From: Actinoplanes sp. NBC_00393
Lineage (GTDB): Bacteria > Actinomycetota > Actinomycetes > Mycobacteriales > Micromonosporaceae
DNA length: 64,000 bases
Direction of reading: 5' to 3'
NCBI RefSeq assembly: GCF_036053395.1
Contig: NZ_CP107942.1
Coordinates: forward strand, 10,220,001 to 10,284,000
Numbering within the stretch: the first letter of the stretch is position 1; every line of letters starts with the position of its first letter. The translations under genes and the position numbers were made by a program. The notes below the pieces were generated by a model. That model was not told the DNA's origin. It was given only the letters and a program-made list of their open reading frames with translations, and searched no databases. Positions 50,979 through 60,205 of this stretch are shown here, one piece after another.

Positions 50979-52235
50979 ATGGCCGGGTCAGCGCGTGAGG
51001 AGGCCGAGCGGCTGGTCGCGACGATTCTCGCGCGCGCGGCAGCGAGCGGCGTGGGTGCCGCGGCCGGCGGCGGCAGTTCCGCAAAACCCGGCTCTGGTAC
51101 GGGTGGCGCGGACGTCCTCGGACTACTCGGTGATTCCGTGGCGGGCCTGATCAACATGGTCTCCAGCGCCGCGTCCGGCGGCTCGGCGGCCAGCGGCGCA
51201 TCGGAAAGCTCGGCCGGCGGCGCGGGCAGCACTGCCGGCGGCGCATCGGGCAGCACTGCCGGCGGCGCATCGGGCGGCTCTGCCGGCGGCAGCGTGCCCA
51301 GCGGCTCGGCCGGTGGGGGACATTGGGCCACCGGCAGCGCTGAGTGCTGCGTCTGTCCGGTTTGTAAGGCGATCGCGGCGATGCGTGATCCGACTCCGGA
51401 AACGGCCGAGCGGCTCGCCAGCAGCGCAGGCGACATTGCGAACGGCGTGGCCGGGCTGCTGCGCGCGTTCTCCGGCCTGGCTGCTGAGCGACCACGCCCG
51501 CCTGCACCGCGCCCAGCGCCCGCCGCCCGCCAGCAGAACCCGGACGGCGTCTGGTCTGCGGCGACCGCGTCGGGCCAGGCCGCGTCGGGCCAGGCCGCGT
51601 CGGGCCAGGCCGCGTCGGGCCAGGCCGCGTCGGGCCAGGCCGCGTCGGGCCAGGCCGCGTCGGGCCAGGCCGCGTCCGGCCAGGCCGCGTCCGGCCAGGC
51701 CGCGTCCGGCCAGGCCGCATCGGGCCAGGCCGCGCCGGGCCAGGCCGCATCGGGCCAGGCCGCGTCAGGCCAGACAGCTTCGGGCCAGGCCGCGTCCGGC
51801 CAGGCGGTATCGGGACTGGCCACGCCGGGCCCAGCCGACGCAGACCTGGGCGCGGGTGTGCAGGGCGAGCCGAGCGATCCGTGGGCAGCCGCGAGTGCGG
51901 CCAGCGCCCGCGAGGCCGCCGCAGCAGCGCGGGCCCGGGCCGCAGCCGCCGAGGAGGCCGTGGCGAAAGCGGTCGAGCAGGCCCGCCAGGCCGCCGCCGA
52001 GGCCGCGCGGCGCAGCGCCGACCCCGGCCGGAAGACGCGGGAGACGGCCGGGAGCGGCGGGGTCGCGCAGACCCGTACGCCATCGGGTTCTGATGTCTGG
52101 GCCATGGCCACCGCGGAGGCCGCCGCAAACGACGCGGCCGCGCCCCGTAGCGTGGATCATGACCTGGGTGCCTCGGCGCCCGAGGACCGCGACGCGGCGC
52201 CGGGCGACGACGCCCGCGCCGGCGGCGCGGTGTGA
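50979..52235 (+). CDS. Repeat-rich protein with CxxCxxC motif (DUF5304-like)
   Basis: 418 residues from ATG 50979 (GAGGGGAG just upstream). Residues 1-115 are Gly/Ser/Ala-rich; a short block ECCVCPVCKAIAAMRDPTPETAERLASSAGDIANG at about 123-160 carries three cysteines in a CxxCxxC pattern. Sixteen 5-residue ASGQA repeats follow (about 198-277), then an Ala-rich helical segment. I associate the Cys block with the DUF5304 family found next to SRPBCC and glucokinase genes in Streptomyces; that match is by memory. It sits between exactly those genes here. Confidence 0.72.
   Translation: MAGSAREEAERLVATILARAAASGVGAAAGGGSSAKPGSGTGGADVLGLLGDSVAGLINMVSSAASGGSAASGASESSAGGAGSTAGGASGSTAGGASGGSAGGSVPSGSAGGGHWATGSAECCVCPVCKAIAAMRDPTPETAERLASSAGDIANGVAGLLRAFSGLAAERPRPPAPRPAPAARQQNPDGVWSAATASGQAASGQAASGQAASGQAASGQAASGQAASGQAASGQAASGQAASGQAASGQAAPGQAASGQAASGQTASGQAASGQAVSGLATPGPADADLGAGVQGEPSDPWAAASAASAREAAAAARARAAAAEEAVAKAVEQARQAAAEAARRSADPGRKTRETAGSGGVAQTRTPSGSDVWAMATAEAAANDAAAPRSVDHDLGASAPEDRDAAPGDDARAGGAV
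51571..51810 (+). repeat. 15-bp in-frame tandem repeat (16 copies)
   Basis: Sixteen units of 15 bp from 51571 to 51810 encode ASGQA-like pentapeptides. Units 3-6 are identical; later ones carry single changes such as TCG/TCC or CCG. This high identity suggests recent slippage or recombination. Confidence 0.92.
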
Positions 52236-52260
52236 TCCTGTTGCAGAGGGGACGGGCAGC

Positions 52261-53214
52261 GTGACGCTGACCATCGGAATCGACGTCGGCGGTACCAAGG
52301 TCGCCGGTGGCGTGGTCGACGAGCTGGGCAACGTGCTCGCGTCGAACCGGCGGCCGACGCCGGCGGAGGACCCGGCCGGCACCCGGGACACCATCGTCGA
52401 GGTGGCCGCCGAGCTGGCGGCGCAGTACCCGGCCGCCACCGCCATCGGGATCGGCGCCGCCGCGTGGATCGACGCCGCCGGTTCGACCGTGTTGTTCGCG
52501 CCGAACCTGGCCTGGCGCGACGAGCCGCTGCAGGCGTACGTCAGCAAGGCGGTCGGCCTGCCCACCGTGCTGGACAACGACGCCAACGTGGCCGCCTGGG
52601 CGGAGTTCCGGTTCGGCGTGGCCCAGCACGCGACCGATTCGATGGTGATGATCACCGTGGGTACCGGGATCGGTGGCGGCATCGTGCTCAACGGCAAGCT
52701 GTGGCGCGGCGCCAACGGCATCGCCGCCGAGCTGGGCCACATCCAGTCGGTTCCGGACGGGCATCCGTGCGGCTGCGGCCGGCTCGGCTGCCTGGAGCAG
52801 TACGCGAGCGGCAACGCCCTGGTCCGGTTCGGCCGGGCCGGCGCGCGGCAGGAGCCGGATCGCGCCGCGACCCTGCTGGAGCTGGCCGGTGGCGACCCGC
52901 TGGCGATCACCGGCCGGCAGATCACCGAGGCGGCGCGGGCCGGCGACGGGGTGGCGATGGACGCGTTCGCCCAGGTCGGCTACTGGCTGGGGGTGGCCCT
53001 GGCGGACCTGGCGCAGAGCCTGGACCCGGAGATCCTGGTGATCGGCGGCGGCGTGATCGACGCCGGACCGCTGCTGATGGGCCCGGCCGAGCGGACGTAC
53101 CGGGATCAGCTGTCCCAGCGCAACCGGTTCCCGGTGGCCGAGGTGCATGCCGCCCGGATGGGCAACGTGGCCGGCGTGGTCGGCGCGGCAGACCTCGCCC
53201 GGTACTCCGTATAG
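52261..53214 (+). CDS. glkA: ROK-family glucokinase
   Basis: 317 residues from GTG 52261 (VTLTIGIDVGGTKVAGG); ATP motif GIDVGGTK at 6-13. The zinc-binding CGCGRLGCLEQYAS at about 170-180 and VTVGTGIGGGIVLNG are diagnostic of ROK glucokinases. It phosphorylates glucose with ATP. In Streptomyces the homologue is the main glucokinase and takes part in carbon catabolite control. The longer frame upstream has no family similarity. Confidence 0.93.
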   Translation: MTLTIGIDVGGTKVAGGVVDELGNVLASNRRPTPAEDPAGTRDTIVEVAAELAAQYPAATAIGIGAAAWIDAAGSTVLFAPNLAWRDEPLQAYVSKAVGLPTVLDNDANVAAWAEFRFGVAQHATDSMVMITVGTGIGGGIVLNGKLWRGANGIAAELGHIQSVPDGHPCGCGRLGCLEQYASGNALVRFGRAGARQEPDRAATLLELAGGDPLAITGRQITEAARAGDGVAMDAFAQVGYWLGVALADLAQSLDPEILVIGGGVIDAGPLLMGPAERTYRDQLSQRNRFPVAEVHAARMGNVAGVVGAADLARYSV

Positions 53215-53228
53215 GGCACGGTACGAGG

Positions 53229-53912
53229 ATGTCCGGTGTCCCGCTGCGCGTGGTCAGCTACAACGTCCACGGGCTGCGGGACGACCGGGCCGCGCTGGTC
53301 GGCCTGATCCGCGACCTGGCGCCGGACGTCCTCGTGGTCCAGGAGGCGCCGCGCCGGTTCCGGTGGCGGCAGAAGTGCGCCTTGCTGGCCGCCGAGACCG
53401 GCCTCGTGGTGGCCGCCGGCGGTCTGCCGTCGCTGGGCAATCTGCTGCTGGTCAGCCTGCGGGTGGCGATCCGCCGGACCTGGTGCCTGCGCTATCCGCT
53501 GACCCCGGGCCGGCATCTGCGCGGCGCGGTCTTTGCCGAGGGCGCGGTACGCGGCGCCACGTTCACCGTCTCCGGCTCGCATCTGGCCACTGACCCCACC
53601 GAGCGCCCCGCCCAGGCCGCGCACTGGAAGACACGGCTGTCCGCAGTCGAGGGCCCGCTGATCGCCGCCGCCGACCTGAACGAGGGGCCGGGCGGCAGCG
53701 CCTGGCGGATGGTGGAGGACGGCCTGCTTTCGTCCGCCGAGGACGTGCCCACGTTCCCGGCCGCGGTGCCGCAGCGCAGGATCGACGGTCTGTTCGTCAG
53801 CCCGGACGTAACCATCGAAGGTTACGAGATCATATCGACCGACCGGGCCCGCGCTGCTAGTGATCATCTGCCGGTCGTCGCGGACCTTCTGCTCCCTTCC
53901 GACCAGCCCTGA
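53229..53912 (+). CDS. Endonuclease/exonuclease/phosphatase (EEP) family protein
   Basis: 227 residues from ATG 53229, 14 bp after glkA. Conserved EEP residues are in VVSYNVHGLRDD, VVVQEAPR (metal Glu), GSHLATDP, AADLNEGPGGSAW and the C-terminal AASDHLPVVADL with the catalytic Asp-His pair. It hydrolyses a phosphodiester or phosphomonoester; the substrate is unknown. It follows the glucokinase closely and is probably co-transcribed. Confidence 0.9.
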   Translation: MSGVPLRVVSYNVHGLRDDRAALVGLIRDLAPDVLVVQEAPRRFRWRQKCALLAAETGLVVAAGGLPSLGNLLLVSLRVAIRRTWCLRYPLTPGRHLRGAVFAEGAVRGATFTVSGSHLATDPTERPAQAAHWKTRLSAVEGPLIAAADLNEGPGGSAWRMVEDGLLSSAEDVPTFPAAVPQRRIDGLFVSPDVTIEGYEIISTDRARAASDHLPVVADLLLPSDQP

Positions 53913-53931
53913 GGTCTGCAAGGATCGCCGG

Positions 53932-55257
53932 GTGCACGACACCCCCTCCCCGGGCGACCGGCGCGACGCCGTCTGTGTCGTCGGCGCCGGCGCCAGCGGG
54001 CTCACCGCGATCAAGAATCTGCGCGAGCTGGGTTTCGCGGTCGACTGCTACGAGCGCGAGACCGGTGTCGGCGGCGCTTGGAACTGGCGTCACGACCGCA
54101 GCCCGGTGTACGCGAGCACCCATCTCATCTCGTCCCGGCCGCTGACCGAGTTCCCCGACTTCCCGATGCCGGACAGCTGGCCCGACTACCCGCACCACAG
54201 CCAGGTGCTCAGCTATCTGGAACGGTATGCGAAGCATTTCGGCCTGACCGAGCACATCTGGTTCGGCATGGAGGTGGTCTCCGCGGTGCCGGTCGAGGGC
54301 GGCCGGTGGGACGTGACCACCCGGTCGACCGGCGGCGGCTCGTCCCGCACGCAGCAGTACGCGGCTGTCGTGGTCGCCAACGGGCACAACTGGTCCCCGC
54401 TGAAGCCGGAGATCCCGGGGGAGTTCCGCGGTCAGGTGATGCACGCGGGGGCGTACAAGGATCCGGCGAAGTTGCGCGGCCGCAAGGTGCTGGTGGTCGG
54501 TGGCGGCAACACCGGCTGCGACATCGCCGTCGAGGCCGCCCAGCAGGCCGCCGAGGTGTGGCACTCCACCCGACGCGGCTACTGGTACGCGCCGAAGTAC
54601 GTGTTCGGCCGCCCCGCCGACCAGGTCAGCGACCGCCTGCTGAAGTGGCGGCTGCCGCTGTGGCTGCGGCAGCGGCTGTACCGGCGGTTCGTCCCCGACC
54701 TGACCCGCCACGGTCTGCCCGAGCCGGACCACCGCCCGTACGAGAGTCATCCGGTCGTCAACAGCCTGCTGCCCTACTACCTGGGCCACGGCCGGATCCG
54801 CCCGGTGCCGGACGTGGTCCGGTTCGACGGCGCGGCGGTGGAGCTGGCCGACGGCCGCCGGGTCGAGCCGGACCTGGTGATCACCGCGACCGGCTACCGT
54901 CCGCGGTTCGACTTCCTCGCCCCGGAGCTGCTGGACGCCGGCGAGGACGGCCGGCCCGACCTGCACCTGCACGCGTTCGCCCGGAAGAATCCGACGCTCG
55001 CCGTGATCGGCCTGCTGCAGCCGGATTCCGGGGTGCTGCCGCTCGCGCACTGGCAGAGCGTCGCGGTCGCCCGGTGGCTGCGGCTGCGGATGACCGACCC
55101 GGAGCGGGCCGCCGCGGTGCAGCAGAAGGAGTCCGCCCGACCGCTGGCGAGCTGGTCCCGCCGCCGGGTGGTGCCCGGTTCGCGGCACTGGTTCGAGGTG
55201 GATCACGTCGACTACCTGCGTGCTCTGTCGGGCCTGCTGAAGCAGATGGAGTCCTGA
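53932..55257 (+). CDS. Flavin-containing monooxygenase
   Basis: 441 residues from GTG 53932 with AAGGA eight bases upstream. FAD-binding GAGASGLTAIKNL is at about 18-30. The FMO-type second Rossmann motif VVGGGNTGCDIAVEAA carries NADPH, and ATGYRPRFDFL is near 320. The FMO fingerprint FxGxxxHxxx(Y/F) is seen as a related GQVMHAGAYKDPAKL. It oxygenates a soft nucleophile or acts as a Baeyer-Villiger-type enzyme; the substrate is unknown. It is linked to the downstream alpha/beta-hydrolase-like gene, starting one base after its stop. Confidence 0.92.
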   Translation: MHDTPSPGDRRDAVCVVGAGASGLTAIKNLRELGFAVDCYERETGVGGAWNWRHDRSPVYASTHLISSRPLTEFPDFPMPDSWPDYPHHSQVLSYLERYAKHFGLTEHIWFGMEVVSAVPVEGGRWDVTTRSTGGGSSRTQQYAAVVVANGHNWSPLKPEIPGEFRGQVMHAGAYKDPAKLRGRKVLVVGGGNTGCDIAVEAAQQAAEVWHSTRRGYWYAPKYVFGRPADQVSDRLLKWRLPLWLRQRLYRRFVPDLTRHGLPEPDHRPYESHPVVNSLLPYYLGHGRIRPVPDVVRFDGAAVELADGRRVEPDLVITATGYRPRFDFLAPELLDAGEDGRPDLHLHAFARKNPTLAVIGLLQPDSGVLPLAHWQSVAVARWLRLRMTDPERAAAVQQKESARPLASWSRRRVVPGSRHWFEVDHVDYLRALSGLLKQMES

Positions 55258-55258
55258 G

Positions 55259-55990
55259 GTGCTGCGTTTCGAGGACTGGACCGACCCGGTGCCACCCGCC
55301 TCGCGGGAAGTGATCACCGTCCTCCCGGACCAGGAGGAGCACGACGATCAGCCTCCGGTGCTCTTCGTGCCGGGACTGGGACACGGCGCCCGGGCCTTCG
55401 GCGAGCACTGGCTCGGGCACACCGCCGGCCGGGGTTTCCCGGCGCACGCGGTCACCCCGCGTCCCGGCGGCGATCTGCGCGCCCAGGTGCACGACGTGGT
55501 GCAGGTCGCGGCGTCGCTGCCGCGGCAGACCGTGCTGGTCGGCCACGGCGTCGGCGCGCTCGTGGTGGCCCGTGCCCTGGGCCGCTATCCGGCCCGGGCG
55601 GCGGTGCTGGTGGCGCCCGTGCTGGACGGCTGGGCCGCGCTCGGGGCCGCACTGCGGAGCAACCCCTTCGGCACCCTGCCGGCGTTCTTCGGTGGACGGC
55701 TACGGCTGAACGAGAAGCAGGCCGGGGAACACGCGGGCCGGATCGACGTCCGCCCGCGCGCCGAGCTGCTCAGCCGCAAGCCGCTGCCGGAGCCGGTCGG
55801 CAGGCCGCCCACGCTCGTCGTCGGCAGCCCGGACGACCGGGTCGTACGCCGGACCGCGCTGGACCGGGCGGCCGCCCGCTACGGCGGTGCGCCGCTGCTC
55901 TTCCCCGGCATGGGCCACAACCTGATGCTCGAGTCCGGCTGGGCCGAGCCGATCGACGCCATCCTCGACTGGCTTGCAAAAGAGCTCTAG
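55259..55990 (+). CDS. Alpha/beta-hydrolase-fold protein lacking the catalytic serine
   Basis: 243 residues from GTG 55259. The fold is clear: LFVPGLGHGARAFG near the oxyanion region, VLVGHGVGALVVARAL at the nucleophile elbow, VGSPDDRVV near 192 for the acid, and GMGHNLM near 220 for the base. The elbow reads G-H-G-V-G, so the usual nucleophile Ser is Gly97. Asp and His of the triad remain. It may be a pseudo-hydrolase, a binding protein or an enzyme with another nucleophile. It is coupled to the monooxygenase gene. Confidence 0.88.
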   Translation: MLRFEDWTDPVPPASREVITVLPDQEEHDDQPPVLFVPGLGHGARAFGEHWLGHTAGRGFPAHAVTPRPGGDLRAQVHDVVQVAASLPRQTVLVGHGVGALVVARALGRYPARAAVLVAPVLDGWAALGAALRSNPFGTLPAFFGGRLRLNEKQAGEHAGRIDVRPRAELLSRKPLPEPVGRPPTLVVGSPDDRVVRRTALDRAAARYGGAPLLFPGMGHNLMLESGWAEPIDAILDWLAKEL

Positions 55991-57402
55991 CGAGCCACCT
56001 GCTCGGCGAGCCGCCCGGTCTGGTCCAGCGCCTTCAGGTAAGCCCGTGCCCAGGCCAGGATGTCGTGTCCGGCCAGATGCCGGCGCATCGCGCTCATCCG
56101 GGCCGCCAGGTCGGCCGGATCGGCCTCCAGGGCGCGCAGCAGGGTCTCCTTCAGCCCGTCCAGGTCGTGCGGGTTCACCAGGAACGCCTGCTCCAGTTCG
56201 GCGGCCGACCCGGCGAACTCGCTGAGCACCAGGGCGCCCGAGTTGTCCTCGCGGGCCGCCACGTACTCCTTGGCGACCAGGTTCATCCCGTCCCGCAGCG
56301 GGGTCACCACCATCACGTCCGCGGTCTGGTAGAGGGCGGCCAGCTGGGCCCGGGCGAACGGCTGGTTCAGGTAGTGGATGGCCGGCTCGCCGACCCGGCC
56401 GTACTCGCCGTTGATCCGGCCGACCTCGCTCTCGATCCGGTCGCGCAGGTCCCGGTAGCTCTCCACCCGCTCCCGGCTCGGGACGGCCACCTGGACCATC
56501 ACCGTGTCCCGGACCTTCACGTACCCGTCCCGCAGCAGCTCGCTGTACGCCGTGAGCCGGTGCTCGATGCCCTTGGTGTAGTCCAGCCGGTCGACGCTCA
56601 GCAGCACGCGCTTCGGCTGCCCCAGGTCGTGCCGCAGCTGCCGGGCCTGAGTGACCACGTCCGGCCGGGTGACCAGCGCCCGCATCTCGGCGACGTCGAT
56701 GGAGACCGGGAACGCGCCGGTCCGTACCGTCCGCCCGGACACGCTGATGGCGTCGTCGGTGGCCGCCACGCCGAGCAGTTTGCGGGCGAGCTGGGCGAAA
56801 TTGTGCGCGGCCTGCTCCCGCTGGAAGCCGACCAGATCCGCGCCGAGCATCCCGCACAGCAGCTCGATCCGGCGGGGGAGCTGCATGAACAGCTCGGGCG
56901 GCGGGAACGGCACGTGCATGAAGAACCCGATCAGCAGGTCCGGCCGCAACTCCCGGAGCAGCTGCGGGACCAGCTGCAGGTGGTAGTCCTGCACCCAGAC
57001 GGCGGCGCCCTCCTCGGCGACCTCGGCCGCCGCCTCGGCGAACCGCTGGTTGACCGCCCGGTACGTCTCCCACCAGTCGCGATGGAAGACCGGCTGCTGC
57101 ACCGCGTCGTGGTAGAGCGGCCAGAGCGTCGAGTTGGCGAACCCCTCGTAGTAGCCGCGCAACTCGTCCGCGGTCAGCGACACCGGCCGCAACCGGAGGC
57201 TGCCGACGTCCGGCAGGGCGGGCGCCGGACCGACCTTGCCGGACCAGCCCACCCAGGTCGCCGGGGTCGGCGCGAGGATCGCGTGCAGGGCGCTGGCCAG
57301 GCCACCTGGGTTGCGGCGCCATTCGCAGGCGCCGTCCGGTGCGGCGTTGTCATCGAGGGGCAGACGGTTGGCGACGACGACCAGTGAGCTCTGACGCATC
57401 AC
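55987..57402 (-). CDS. otsA: Trehalose-6-phosphate synthase OtsA
   Basis: 471 residues from ATG 57402. It is a GT20 enzyme forming trehalose-6-phosphate from UDP- or GDP-glucose and glucose-6-phosphate. Diagnostic segments are [50 protein letters not shown] and [11 protein letters not shown]. It is the osmoprotectant pathway; no otsB phosphatase is adjacent. It lies 31 bp downstream of the DUF2007/DUF308-like gene on the same strand and overlaps the convergent hydrolase-like gene by 4 bp. Confidence 0.95.
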   Translation of the reverse strand: MMRQSSLVVVANRLPLDDNAAPDGACEWRRNPGGLASALHAILAPTPATWVGWSGKVGPAPALPDVGSLRLRPVSLTADELRGYYEGFANSTLWPLYHDAVQQPVFHRDWWETYRAVNQRFAEAAAEVAEEGAAVWVQDYHLQLVPQLLRELRPDLLIGFFMHVPFPPPELFMQLPRRIELLCGMLGADLVGFQREQAAHNFAQLARKLLGVAATDDAISVSGRTVRTGAFPVSIDVAEMRALVTRPDVVTQARQLRHDLGQPKRVLLSVDRLDYTKGIEHRLTAYSELLRDGYVKVRDTVMVQVAVPSRERVESYRDLRDRIESEVGRINGEYGRVGEPAIHYLNQPFARAQLAALYQTADVMVVTPLRDGMNLVAKEYVAAREDNSGALVLSEFAGSAAELEQAFLVNPHDLDGLKETLLRALEADPADLAARMSAMRRHLAGHDILAWARAYLKALDQTGRLAEQVAR

Positions 57403-57433
57403 CGTAGGTTACTGGCCGAACACCAACATCGGT

Positions 57434-58240
57434 CTATACGACAGCGCCGTCGTCGAACTCGTCGTCGTCGTTGCCGGACCGCAGCCGCCAGACCAGGGTG
57501 ACCGCGCCGCCGACGATCGCGGCGAAGCCGATCAGCATCACGAACTGCTCGTCGATCGGGATCAGGCGGGGGAACAGGAAGAGCACGAAGCCCACCACGA
57601 CACCGAGCAGGCCGGCCACCGCGTACTTCGAGATGCTCGGCAGGGGTGGCGGCGGTGGCGGAACATACCGCTCGTCGTCGTCATCGTCGCTGTCCGGCAG
57701 GTCGGCGCCGAACGTGTCGAGCCCGTAGAGGATCGACGGCTCCTGCGGGTCGGTGCGCCGCCGGTTGAGCGGGGTGCCCTCCTCGGTCACCGGGCGGGCC
57801 GGCGGCCGGGGCGGCTGCTCCTGCGGGTCGACACCCTCGACGGCCGGCCAGCGCTGGCCGTCATCGTCGACGGTGGTGTGGAACCCGGCGATGATCTTGT
57901 CCCACTCGGCGTCCACCTCGGCCTGCGGCTTCGGATCCGTCGCGGTTGCCGGAGGCGGAGTGGGGGAGGCGCCGCCGGTCACCTTCTGCAGGTGCTCGCG
58001 GGCGGTCTCCAGCCGAGTGCGGTCCACGAACAGCCGGTCGATCGGCAGCGCGGGCAGCGTGGTGGCCCGCAGAATCGGATTCTGATCGGCCGTGGGCTGC
58101 AGATATGCCGCGATGCCCCCGGCTGCGAGCACGTCGAGCAGATGCTCGCCCACCCGTGGATCCACGTCTCCCGCTGCCGCGTAGTCGGCCGCGTCGAGCC
58201 CGTTGTCGCGCCGCCCACGACGGGCGCCACCCGTTGTCAC
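57434..58240 (-). CDS. Membrane protein with DUF2007-like N-terminus and DUF308-like C-terminus
   Basis: 268 residues from GTG 58240. Residues about 25-90 (VGEHLLDVLAAGGIAAYLQP ... LFVDRTRLETAREHL) look like the DUF2007 signal-transducing fold. A Pro-rich acidic linker follows. Two C-terminal helices (YAVAGLLGVVVGFVLFLFPRL and FVMLIGFAAIVGGAVTLVWRLR) resemble DUF308. The membrane segments end in an Asp-rich tail. Function unknown. It precedes otsA on the same strand. Confidence 0.83.
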   Translation of the reverse strand: MTTGGARRGRRDNGLDAADYAAAGDVDPRVGEHLLDVLAAGGIAAYLQPTADQNPILRATTLPALPIDRLFVDRTRLETAREHLQKVTGGASPTPPPATATDPKPQAEVDAEWDKIIAGFHTTVDDDGQRWPAVEGVDPQEQPPRPPARPVTEEGTPLNRRRTDPQEPSILYGLDTFGADLPDSDDDDDERYVPPPPPPLPSISKYAVAGLLGVVVGFVLFLFPRLIPIDEQFVMLIGFAAIVGGAVTLVWRLRSGNDDDEFDDGAVV

Positions 58241-58369
58241 CGATGCACCCCCTTGCCGACCGTGCCTTGAATGGTGACACGGCAGGCACCTGTTGCGGGA
58301 GTGCGATTGTGGCGCGCCGCTCCCGCTTCGTACGCTTCACTGCGCCCGGACTCGTCTGAAAGGACGTCA

Positions 58370-59086
58370 GTGTTCTACTGGCTGCTGAAGTTGGTGGTCC
58401 TCGGACCGCTGCTGAAACTCGTCTTCCGCCCCAAGGTGGAGGGCCTGAAGAACGTACCCCGGACCGGTCCGGTGATCCTCGCCTGCAACCACCTCTCCTT
58501 CTCTGACTCGATCTTCACCCCGCTGATCATGAAGCGGAAAGTGACCTTCGTCGCCAAGGCCGAATACTTCACCGGCAAGGGGATCAAGGGCTGGTTCTCG
58601 CGGATGTTCTTCATCGGCGCCGGGACGATCCCGGTGGACCGTTCGGGTGGGCAGGCCGCCCAGGCGGCCCTCGACACCCTGCTGCGGGTGCTGCGCGAGG
58701 GCAACATCGCGGGCATCTACCCGGAGGGCACCCGCTCGCCCGACGGCCGTCTCTACCGCGGCAAGACCGGCGTGGCCCGGCTCGCCCTGGAGAGCGGCGC
58801 GCCGGTCGTCCCGGTCGCCCTGCTCAACACCGACGAGATCCAGCCCACCGGCACGCTGATCCCGTCGGTCAAGCGCGTCCGCATCCGGATCGGCAAGCCG
58901 CTCGACTTCTCCCGCTACGCCGACCAGCGCGGCGACCGCTTCGTCGAGCGCGCGATCACCGACGAGATCATGTATGAGCTGATGGCGCTCTCCGGCCGCG
59001 AATACGTGGACATCTACGCATCCACCCTCAAAACGACCGTCGAGGCGCCGGGGGTCAAGCAGGCAGCTCCGCGCAAGGTCTCCTGA
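58370..59086 (+). CDS. Lysophospholipid acyltransferase (PlsC family)
   Basis: 238 residues from GTG 58370, chosen for AAGGA six bases upstream. The catalytic NHLSFSD at about 43-49 is an HX4D motif, and IYPEGTRSPDG near 120 is the second acyltransferase motif. A third block, TGVARLALESGAPVVPVAL, is present. One N-terminal hydrophobic segment (VFYWLLKLVVLGPLLKLVF) tethers it. It probably makes phosphatidic acid or acylates a glycolipid; its mycobacterial counterpart is Rv2182c in the same neighbourhood. It converges on the crp gene. Confidence 0.92.
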   Translation: MFYWLLKLVVLGPLLKLVFRPKVEGLKNVPRTGPVILACNHLSFSDSIFTPLIMKRKVTFVAKAEYFTGKGIKGWFSRMFFIGAGTIPVDRSGGQAAQAALDTLLRVLREGNIAGIYPEGTRSPDGRLYRGKTGVARLALESGAPVVPVALLNTDEIQPTGTLIPSVKRVRIRIGKPLDFSRYADQRGDRFVERAITDEIMYELMALSGREYVDIYASTLKTTVEAPGVKQAAPRKVS

Positions 59087-59212
59087 AAACCCCTTCCCGG
59101 TACGGGCGAGCCCGTCCCCAACCCCAGCTACCCCGTCCCGCCGCACGACGCGACCCGGGTGCCCGCTCCCGGCCCTCAGCGCGGCCGCCGGGCTTATGCA
59201 CGTGGTCGGCCG

Positions 59213-59231
59213 CGCGCTGCTCCGCAGCGCG
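59213..59231. terminator. Hairpin between the acyltransferase and crp genes
   Basis: CGCGCTGC (59213-59220), TCC loop, GCAGCGCG (59224-59231): an eight-pair stem between convergent genes. Confidence 0.6.
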
Positions 59232-59281
59232 GGAGGCAGCCTTCAGCGTCAGCCGGGCGTTGCGGCCGTGAGTGGCAGGGG

Positions 59282-59971
59282 TCAGCTGCCCATGCCGGCG
59301 CGGCGGCGGAGGGCCTGGACGTCGGTGACCACGATGCGACGGCCCTCGGTGCGGAGCCAGCCGCGGCTGGCGAAGGAGCCGATGGCCTGGTTGACGCTCT
59401 GGCGGGAGCCGCCGGCCATCTCGGCGAGCTGGCTCTGGTTGAGCTCGATGGTGATCATCGGGGCCTGGCTCTCGCCGGAGAGGCGGACCAGGGTCTTGGC
59501 GACCCGGCCGGGGAGGTCGAGGAAGACGTGGTCGGCGTTCTGCTCGGTGAGGCGGCGGATCAGGCCGCCGACGGAGCGCATCACCGCGTCCAGGATGCGG
59601 GGGTTGGAGTGGACCAGGTCCATGAAGGCGGCCCGGGAGAGCGACAGGGCCTGGGAGTCCTCGATCGCTTCGGCGGAGGCGCTGCGGGTGGAGGCGTCCA
59701 GCAGCGAGACCTCGCCGAGCACGTCGGGCGGGCGGACCACGGTCAGCACAGCGCGCTCGCCGGTCGGCGCTGTCCGGAAGACGGCGACGGCGCCCCGCTT
59801 CATGATGATCAGCGAGTCGCCGGGGTCGTGCTCCACGAAGAGGATCTGCCCCTTGCGGTAGTGACGTGGGACGGCAGCCGCGATGACGCGCTGCCGGACG
59901 TCCGGCTCGAGCCCGGCGAACATGTCGACACCGGTTAGCGCGTCGCCGTTGTCCGGCATGCGATGGTCCAC
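59282..59971 (-). CDS. CRP/FNR-family regulator
   Basis: 229 residues from GTG 59971 (GGGGAGG eight bases upstream); ATG 59959 is possible. The N-terminal cyclic-nucleotide-binding fold shows in HYRKGQILFVEHDPGDSLIIMKRGAVAVF and GEVSLLDASTRSASAEAI. The C-terminal helix-turn-helix is LNQSQLAEMAGGSRQSVNQAIGSFASRGWL. It is close to mycobacterial Crp-type regulators and likely binds cAMP, but no Fe-S cysteines are seen. Its stop codon lies in a GGTCAGC sequence like that in the repeat arrays. Confidence 0.93.
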   Translation of the reverse strand: MDHRMPDNGDALTGVDMFAGLEPDVRQRVIAAAVPRHYRKGQILFVEHDPGDSLIIMKRGAVAVFRTAPTGERAVLTVVRPPDVLGEVSLLDASTRSASAEAIEDSQALSLSRAAFMDLVHSNPRILDAVMRSVGGLIRRLTEQNADHVFLDLPGRVAKTLVRLSGESQAPMITIELNQSQLAEMAGGSRQSVNQAIGSFASRGWLRTEGRRIVVTDVQALRRRAGMGS

Positions 59972-60046
59972 GGCGGTTTCCCTCCCCCGATGGGGACCAC
60001 GTCGACCCGGCCGGCGTCGGCCCCACGACGCGAACGATCACTATTA

Positions 60047-60059
60047 GCACGAAGCGTGC
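60047..60059. promoter_or_regulatory. 13-bp palindrome upstream of crp
   Basis: GCACG aag CGTGC, a 5-3-5 palindrome in the 234-bp divergent region between crp and the APH-like gene. A GTGA ttg TCAC element lies at 60149-60159. Either may be an operator, possibly for Crp autoregulation. Inferred only. Confidence 0.4.
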
Positions 60060-60205
60060 CTCGAGCGCCATTCCTGCCCGGACATCGAAGCTCGCCCTGT
60101 ACGATCATGTCCCTTCGGTAGCGTTCTGTAAACCACCCATCGCCTTCTGTGATTGTCACCCACCCTGTCCGTCGCTTTGGCGGCATGTGCCGAGATAATC
60201 CCGCG

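Noticed and set aside
52464..53912. Alternative long frame across glkA and the EEP gene
   Set aside because: Only its end, in frame with the EEP gene from 53229, shows family motifs; the upstream part is antiphase to glkA.
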